Shown one piece after another: positions 56,842 through 64,000 of a stretch of DNA of 64,000 bases. The notes beneath the pieces were generated by a model, which did not search any database, had not been told where the DNA came from, and worked only from the letters and a program-made list of their open reading frames with translations. This stretch comes from Uloborus plumipes. Its lineage: Eukaryota > Arthropoda > Arachnida > Araneae > Uloboridae. Position 1 is the stretch's first letter. Each line of letters begins with the position of its first letter. Location: positions 47,814-111,813 of the forward strand of contig JAXGGA010002938.1 of assembly GCA_038373865.1 (NCBI GenBank). The letters run 5' to 3'. The translations under genes and the position numbers were made by a program.

Positions 56842-59671
56842 TTGGGAGGCAGTGGCGTAGCTAGGGGTTGGCAGGAGTGGCTCTTGCCACGGGCGCAGAA
56901 ACCAGGGGGGCGGCATTTTGACCGATTTAAAAAAAAAAGATCAAGTCCAAACAGACTAAAAAATTAAAATTTGAAAGACACTCCGAGCAGCGCAAACTGC
57001 GCCCCCACGCTACAAGACAAATGATACAAAATGTGCAACATTGCTTTGGTAGATTTCGGTTGGATACAAGCTTAAATCTATCTGGCAGGATAAAATTTAG
57101 TTATATGGGGTCTAGAGTCTGTATAATAGGCCGATCTGAAATCGGTCGGTCTTATATCCACTTAAAACAGATAGAAACAAACTTTTTCTCTCCGTTTCTT
57201 TCCAACCGTTTTTTTCACGATATCACTTAAACTTATCAATTACATAATATACTTCAGAAATAACGTTCTACGATTTTAAAAATCGGCTAGCTTTTGTTGA
57301 AAACATTTCGGATGCAGATTTTTGGAATGCAATTGTATGATGACAGAAAATAACTTCTCTGTTGGTATTATGTTTTCTGTGGCGAAAACTAGCGAGAGAA
57401 GAATATGTATTTCTCAGAATGGGAGGGAAAGGTTTCTAAAAAACGGCTATTGCAAATTTCGCGATTCTAAAAATTTGTACCAAGAATCTACAGAGCCCGA
57501 TTATTCTGACATTGGACATGGGGCACATTTCTATTTCATGGCCCCCCGCCTTGCCTTTTCATATCAGTTACGTATTACGAGTTAAAAAATTCTTACAATA
57601 CCAGAATTAAATAAAAATTTTGTGCAAGGATCAAACTTTAAAATTATAATAATAATGCTATCAAATTATTAAGATAAAAATATGCGTTGACATACACAGT
57701 AAGCTTTTAGCATTAATAGTAAAACATACAGTAGGCATTTAGTATTTAGAAGACGTTGGATAAAGTAATGAGATTTTGGGCTCCGCTGAAATCTAAGAGG
57801 AGGGGCCTGTGCCCCCCTTGCCTTGCGGTAATCAGGCACTGAGAATCTACATTAGATGAAGATTCCAAAAATGAGTAACACAAGTACAGCGGCGCGCGGT
57901 TTTGAACGAGTTACGTTTTCAAACACTGTTTGTGCTTCGATGGCTCAGTATAGAAAGTTCGAAAGTTAAAAAAAAAAAAAAAAAAATTGATAAATAAATC
58001 TTTTTTAGTGAGTTTTGATTTCTTATTTTGGAAATTTTTCTATTTTATATGTACTTTAATGAATTGCTCTCTCTCTCACTTTTAAACTGTATATTGCTCT
58101 TCTTTGTTCTTTATACTCATTACCGTTTTAGTATTATTGGGAGGGATTGAGCTCGATTCGTAATCAGGCTAGTGCAATATGTTTTGTGCTCTTTCTATTG
58201 TCAAAATAAATAAATATAGCTATTGTTTCTATGAACATGAAAACGCCAAGTGAATGTTGAGGGAAGATGCATGTACTCTACGCTATTTTAGTGGGGCGAG
58301 CCACTTTTTTAAAATGGTACACAAATATACGTGCTAATCAGTTTTTTTTTTTTTTAAATCATTCTCAGTTCGAGCACAGTCGTTGTGGTACTCGCTAATA
58401 CCATCTCTATTGTTGTCCCGTGTTTGTATGCGCTGTATTTAAAATTTCAAAAAAAAATCAAGAAAATACATCTGGTACTTTAAAGCCACGGAGGGAACAA
58501 TTGCCTCTCTCCTAATTCCCCTCATAGATAATATTAGTATTAAATAACGGCGGGTCTCTGCTACATTTTAAATACTTAAAATAAAAAGTGTTTATTTATA
58601 AAAAAATCGGAGACCTAAAATAGCGAACTTTTATTTCGCCTGTATGCAAGGAGTCGTATTTATTAAGCCAATTTCAGTTTAATTATGCTTTTTATATTTT
58701 CTTTGCTTTCCTAAGTACAATAGAATCAATGCTTTGATTTTTATTTAAAATGCACAAATTATATTTATTTTATACATTTTTCTAGTGTTTTAAAACAAAT
58801 TCTATTTTAAATAAAAGCTGTTGTGTGGAAAAAAACAGACTATGTTCAGTAACAAATTGTAAGAATTATTTGTTTTTTGAATTTATGTGAAAAGATGGGG
58901 AAAAGTAGGAACGCCCCGAACTAAAATTGTTGGCGAGCCAAAAATTCTAAAATTGAGCAAATAACGTGTCAAAAATAAAACTTGAATTTTTCCCAATAAA
59001 GCGAACAAGCAGCCATATCATGCACACATAACATGAGGGGAAACACTGAGCACCATTAAAAATGCTAAAAAAAAAAGCAAAAAGAAAAAAAAAAAAAGGT
59101 TGCAACATTGTCTGCAAATTTTTCGAATAAATAAATCAAATTTTTTTTAGTAAGGACATTTTAGGAATTCACAATGACCTCCCATCAGAGCGACCTCTAA
59201 GGGGGGGGGGGGGCGCAATTTTTCGATTCACCCGAACTCTCGCCAAAATTCCCCTGGGTACTGATGTCTCAGACCCCTCAACTGACCGGATTAGATTCTC
59301 AATGGACAAAAGGAGAGGAGCAGAGATAAGGACACAAAAGCCGTTTTCTCCAACTCGAAGAGAAAGTTCTGCACGAGGGACATTTTTGGGGATTTTTCCT
59401 CCGGCATGATCGATAAACTGCCATGTGCTGTTTGAACCACAGATTGCTAATATTATATTATGATCATGAAATACTAAGTTATGCCCTTCGTTTGAGGTTT
59501 CTCGATAACTTTTTTTGAATAAGTATTTTTTAATTCTTGAAGATAATACTTTCTACTTTAAATGGAAGTAAATGTTACTTAAACACACTTTATTATTAGG
59601 GAAGGCGTTTCTCAAATAATTCTAGATCTCTACCAGAAATCTTTTATTCGGTCTTTTTTTTAATTAATTTA

Positions 59672-61528
59672 GGGTTGGTTAGGGTAAGTAGACGCCCTTT
59701 TTTAGAACAGTTCGTTTTTAAAGCCTTATACAACAGCTTTAAAGCAAAAAAAAGTTTAAATTTGTTGACTTATTTTATCTTGGACATTATTAATAAACAC
59801 AAGTTCAGCCTTATTTCCTAAAAAATGCTTTAAATGTTTTTAACTATCATATTCTTTAAAAAATGACGTGGGTGGCTCACTTACCCCCTAGGAATGGTAA
59901 GTGAGCCACCCCTCATTTATTTATATTTAAAGGTAGCATATCTAAAAACGTGGTTTGCATGTCCTACCTGATAAAGTATGTAACATTTTAATAGTAAATA
60001 CTTTTTTATAAATGTATCCATTAACAAGATATCTACTTACATTTAAATGTGTACACTGCGATGCAAAAGTTTAGACAAAATGCAAATATGTGAATAAAAA
60101 AAAAAAAAACTATTCAACGAAATGCTTTCAAATTTCTACTGCAAGTACACAATATAGTCACAAATACGTGTCTGGAGTTCTTAAAACTAGAACTGGAATC
60201 AAATTTTGGATATAACAAAAGATATTTTTTTTACATTGTTGCAAAAGTTTAGACAATAGTCAGATTTTATGCAAATATTCCTTGAAATGTGATTGGTGGA
60301 GGAAATGCGGGACTGTATTATTCATTTATAAAGTGCAGAGATTGCTGAATAAATAATCAAAATCTCAAAAGCTCTTTAGTTCTCGTGTAAAGAAGATGAG
60401 AAAGTTTGGAAGCTGAAATTTGAAAATGAACCTACTTTATTAATTTTTTGTCTTTTAAATCGGCTCTAGTACGGTAGTCCATTGTTTTTTACTTTGTGGA
60501 GAGCAAATTCAGACATGCGTATCGATCAAAAAGTCCAAGAAAAATTTATTTCTTAAGGGTGAAGGAATTTAAAAAACGGCTCAGAAAAACGGCTCAACTT
60601 TTGCATCGCAGTGTATGACAAAAAATTATAAAGCAGAATACAAAACAATTGTATTCGTGAAATTCATTAAAAGCCGTTAGGCATATTTTTTGCTCTTACA
60701 TATAAATTGGTGTTGAACAAACATAATAGAGTCGATTAAGATCAATTTTGGTCCAATAAGAAAAAATATATAGGCTGTAAAAAAATGGAAACACTTAATG
60801 GCAGCGTCTATTTGAAGTTTGTTGAGGAAGAGACATTATCATTTAATCCTCAGTTATAATTCTAACATCACTTACATCAAACCAATAAAAAGTGTAGCCA
60901 TTTCTATTCTTTCTATCAAATTTAGCAGCATTTGTTCGATTTGTATCATATTGTAAAGTTAGAATTTCATAATACTTTAAATCTTTCTTTTATGTAAGTT
61001 TCCCAAATACATTGTTACCAGCTTTTGCAGTTTTTGTAGCTTAAGAATCAATTCCTTCTAGGTCTGCATCATTATCTTTCATTTCATCTTAGAAATTGCT
61101 TCATCAGAACTGCTTTTCATTTTGGAATCATCATTATTATGAGGGGGCCCACTTACCCTAACTGAGAAAAACCAAGGGGTAAGTGGGATCCCTGCACTTA
61201 AACACTTATTAATAATAATTTGCATAAAAATTCATATTGCAATGTGTACTTTGTCTTAAACTCTACAAAAAATATTGATGAACATAGAAAAAATATTAAA
61301 AATTAACGTTGAAACACTTCTTTAAAAAATGTTGCTCGACGAACTCGCAAAAAAAATTTTTTTTTAATTTTTTGACATAAATTATATGATAAAAAAAAAA
61401 ACATGAAACTCAAATATATGCAAAACCAATCATTGTGATGAAATATAACATGATCAGTGCAAAAAAGTACAAAAACCATATGCGCATTTCTGTTTCAAGG
61501 GGGGTGGCCCACTTATCCGAACCAACCT
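59672..61528. mobile_element. TA-flanked non-autonomous element, 1.9 kb
   Basis: Flanked by TA (59670-59671 and 61529-61530). Ends GGGTTGGTTAGGGTAAGTAG and (reverse-complemented) AGGTTGGTTCGGATAAGTGG. Inside are further GGTAAGTGAGCCACCC words, including a hairpin GGGTGGCTCACTTACC / GGTAAGTGAGCCACCC at about 59872-59919. Confidence 0.78.
60054..60613. mobile_element. Tc1/mariner-like MITE, 560 bp, nested
   Basis: Flanked by TA (60052-60053 and 60614-60615). Perfect ends CACTGCGATGCAAAAGTT / AACTTTTGCATCGCAGTG. A second GCAAAAGTTTAGACAA word lies at about 60241. Non-coding. Confidence 0.88.
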
Positions 61529-62097
61529 TATTTATTTTTTCAAATCGAGCATATGAGATTGATGTTTAAAATATGGGTGTTATGGATGTGCTGTTTCCAG
61601 AAAATCATTAGTTGTAAATAATTATTTAAATAAATGAAAATGGTTTTTAATTTACCGTGTTTCAAAAACGGACTAAAAATTTAAAAAAATATTCCTCATT
61701 ATCTAAAACCCCAGGGCACAAGAAAAAGTTAATACGTAGGTACATTAAAATATAACGGACTGTTTAATTGCACTGAAATATTATTAGCTCTGATGTAAGT
61801 TTTCTCACGGATTGCTCTTCTTTAGACCATTTATAGTTTGGTAGAACTCAAGCCCCGTAATGAGAAATTGTTTTTTTTGTCCGTTTTAAAAAAAATTGGT
61901 AAAAAAATGTTATATATAAAAATAATCATTTTCTGATATTTTGCATTGTGTGTAACTTTGCCGCCGATTTCGAACACTTTCAGATGGACATAACATGTTT
62001 ATTCTGAAGGACTTTCAGTTCAGTTTAAGTATTTTTTTAATGCAATTTCAAGCACTTCAGCTACGAATTGCATAAATGCAGACTTTTCTCTGAGATA

Positions 62098-62505
62098 CAG
62101 TGCCCGCCTCTTATTAAAATCACATTTGCTCCGAGAATATTTGGTTTCATTAAGCGGCGGATTTTATAAACCGGCATTTATTAAAACACAATTCGAATTT
62201 AATTTATATGTATGAAGTACATTTTTTTCAAACACAAGGTTTTTAAAATATTCACTTATTGCTGTATGAGTAAGATTCAAAATCATTTGAGAGTTTATAA
62301 AGTTTTATTCAGACAAGAAAAAGCGTGTTTTCTCTCCCCCCCCCCCCCGTTTATAACATAGCTTAATTTTATAAAACGGCGCTAATGATTTTATTAAAGG
62401 ATGGTTTTAACATGTTTTGATGTAGTAATGATTCTGTTCTTCCAGATTTGATTTCATAAAGCGACTGATTTTATAACCCAGTGATTTTATTAGTGACGGG
62501 CACTG
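62098..62505. mobile_element. MITE with CAGTGCCCG ends, 408 bp
   Basis: Ends CAGTGCCCGCCTCTTATTAA and (reverse-complemented) CAGTGCCCGTCACTAATAA, both followed by AATCAC. Words like GATTTTATAA recur inside. The left flank is TA, the right flank CA, so the Tc1/mariner assignment is tentative. Confidence 0.75.
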
Positions 62506-63507
62506 CACTTGTTTTATTCAGGACAACTGGTAGATCCCGTAAAATCTTGGAATGTTACTTGGAAATAATCTCTGGCATTTCCGAATGTTCTTACTGTGCA
62601 TTCAATTTCCAAAGACATCGTTAAGAACTATTTTACATGAAATAGTGATTTTATAACTTTATTAAATTTTATCATAAAATTATTTTTTTGTATGTAAAGG
62701 AAAAAAAAATGCTGCGAGTATTAAAAAATGTTTTACTTGAAGCATATAAAAGATATTTAAGGAGAAAGAGTTTTCTTATCTTGCTGTCTGATTTCGTTAT
62801 TTGTCCAATTTAGTTCAATTGGAAAATTTTAGTTCGTTAATTTAGTTCAATTTTCATTTAGCTCATTCAATATTTATAAATATTTTTGCTTGCCGTAATA
62901 TTTGCATTAAATTTTATTGCAGTTTTCTTCTTCAACACACACACGGAAAAAATAAATCAATAAATAAATAAAACCTAAATTTTGGAAGCCTGGAAAGGAA
63001 TGGAAGCCTTATACACGTGCTCTAAAGAGGGAAAAGATCTCCCCTCAATAGGGAAAATCAACCGGTTTAGAATCCCTACACCGTCCGAACTCGGAGTTTG
63101 ATTGACACTTCCCACACCCCCCACTGGGAGGCTCGGGTCCATCTTCGTCTGATAAGAAAAGTCTCTGGGGGATTTTGGCGAAACGACTGGGACACGAATT
63201 TTTCAAGTTCACCACGGGCGCTGGGCCCCTAGTCACGCTACTGTTGGGAGGTCACGGTGACCTCCCATTGGGGTGCTCCTGTTGATAATCGGCTGATTAT
63301 TGATCATGGTTATTATTTTTAATACTACTACTTTCTGCATCAATTTTTTTGTTCCGCTTTCACAATTTCAATTTTAGAAATAGTTATGAATTTGTTCCTG
63401 GGAGACTTTATTTTTCTTTATTTTCCTAATTTCCACAATTCCTATGCATGAAAACTTAAAAAAAAAATTGGGAGGAGGCTGTAGTGACTACATGTTATAG
63501 TAATGTT

Positions 63508-64000
<493 letters not shown>

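Larger units (their letters stand above)
56850..63243. mobile_element. Large non-coding hAT-like insertion, 6.4 kb, with nested MITEs
   Basis: Ends CAGTGGCGTAGCTAGGGG and (reverse-complemented) CAGTAGCGTGACTAGGGG. An exact 8-bp target duplication TTGGGAGG lies at 56842-56849 and 63244-63251. No transposase is recognised in the interior. Nested elements lie at 59672-61528 (containing 60054-60613) and 62098-62505. Part of the length is therefore secondary insertion, but about 4.1 kb remains as its own body. Confidence 0.83.

Noticed and set aside
57021..57585. Open frames after the last SETD2 exon as WW/SRI exons
   Set aside because: They contain no WW motif (two spaced Trp with Pro) nor an SRI-like helical segment and lie inside the 6.4-kb hAT-like insertion.

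Overview
This is eukaryotic, AT-rich, repeat-laden intronic DNA. One host gene is recognisable: the middle-to-C-terminal part of the histone H3 lysine-36 methyltransferase SETD2 (Set2 family), on the + strand. It is cut into nine exons between 11140 and 56176. All nine have GT-AG borders, their codon phases chain without a break, and together they give 642 codons. They run from the end of the SET domain (WTVNGEL...ELTFDYQFERYG) and the post-SET cysteines, through the helical region after post-SET, to the proline/glutamine-rich stretch that precedes the WW and SRI domains. The AWS and first part of SET must lie left of position 1, and WW and SRI right of 64000. Gene content fits a metazoan. Large introns, low GC and the kinds of transposons suggest an arthropod, perhaps a spider or other chelicerate; that last step is inference.

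Everything else is intron, densely colonised by mobile DNA. From left to right: a fold-back repeat (2.3-2.7 kb); a young complete Ty3/Gypsy LTR retrotransposon on the - strand (2844-7519) with one intact 1287-residue Gag-Pol ORF and near-identical 279-bp LTRs; a piggyBac derivative with a fossil cysteine-rich transposase tail (11382-12452); a ~150-bp minisatellite (12.86-13.39 kb); a perfect 49-bp hairpin (14.9 kb) and an 84-bp-arm hairpin (16.4-16.65 kb); a piggyBac-type MITE and a large inverted repeat (19.0-20.1 kb); a broken ZBED-type hAT transposon (20947-23681) sitting in an older hAT relic; a three-level nest of DNA transposons (25474-28386); a pogo/Tigger-like MITE (31824-32686); a second broken autonomous hAT (33306-36621); a hAT MITE (40167-40929); a Tigger-like MITE with another element inside (41157-41785); a decayed non-LTR retrotransposon with RNase H and a 14-bp target duplication (41988-47216); several hAT-type MITEs (48.9-53.2 kb); a 6.4-kb non-coding hAT-like insertion with nested MITEs (56850-63243); and a (TATC)n microsatellite running to the window end.

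No operon-like or defence-like system is visible. What is unusual is how many DNA transposons still have readable ends and target-site duplications. hAT types dominate, often nested, and all lie in the introns of one conserved chromatin gene. Many ends are defined here to the base from terminal repeats plus duplications. Family names rest on motifs and duplication length, not on a database search.
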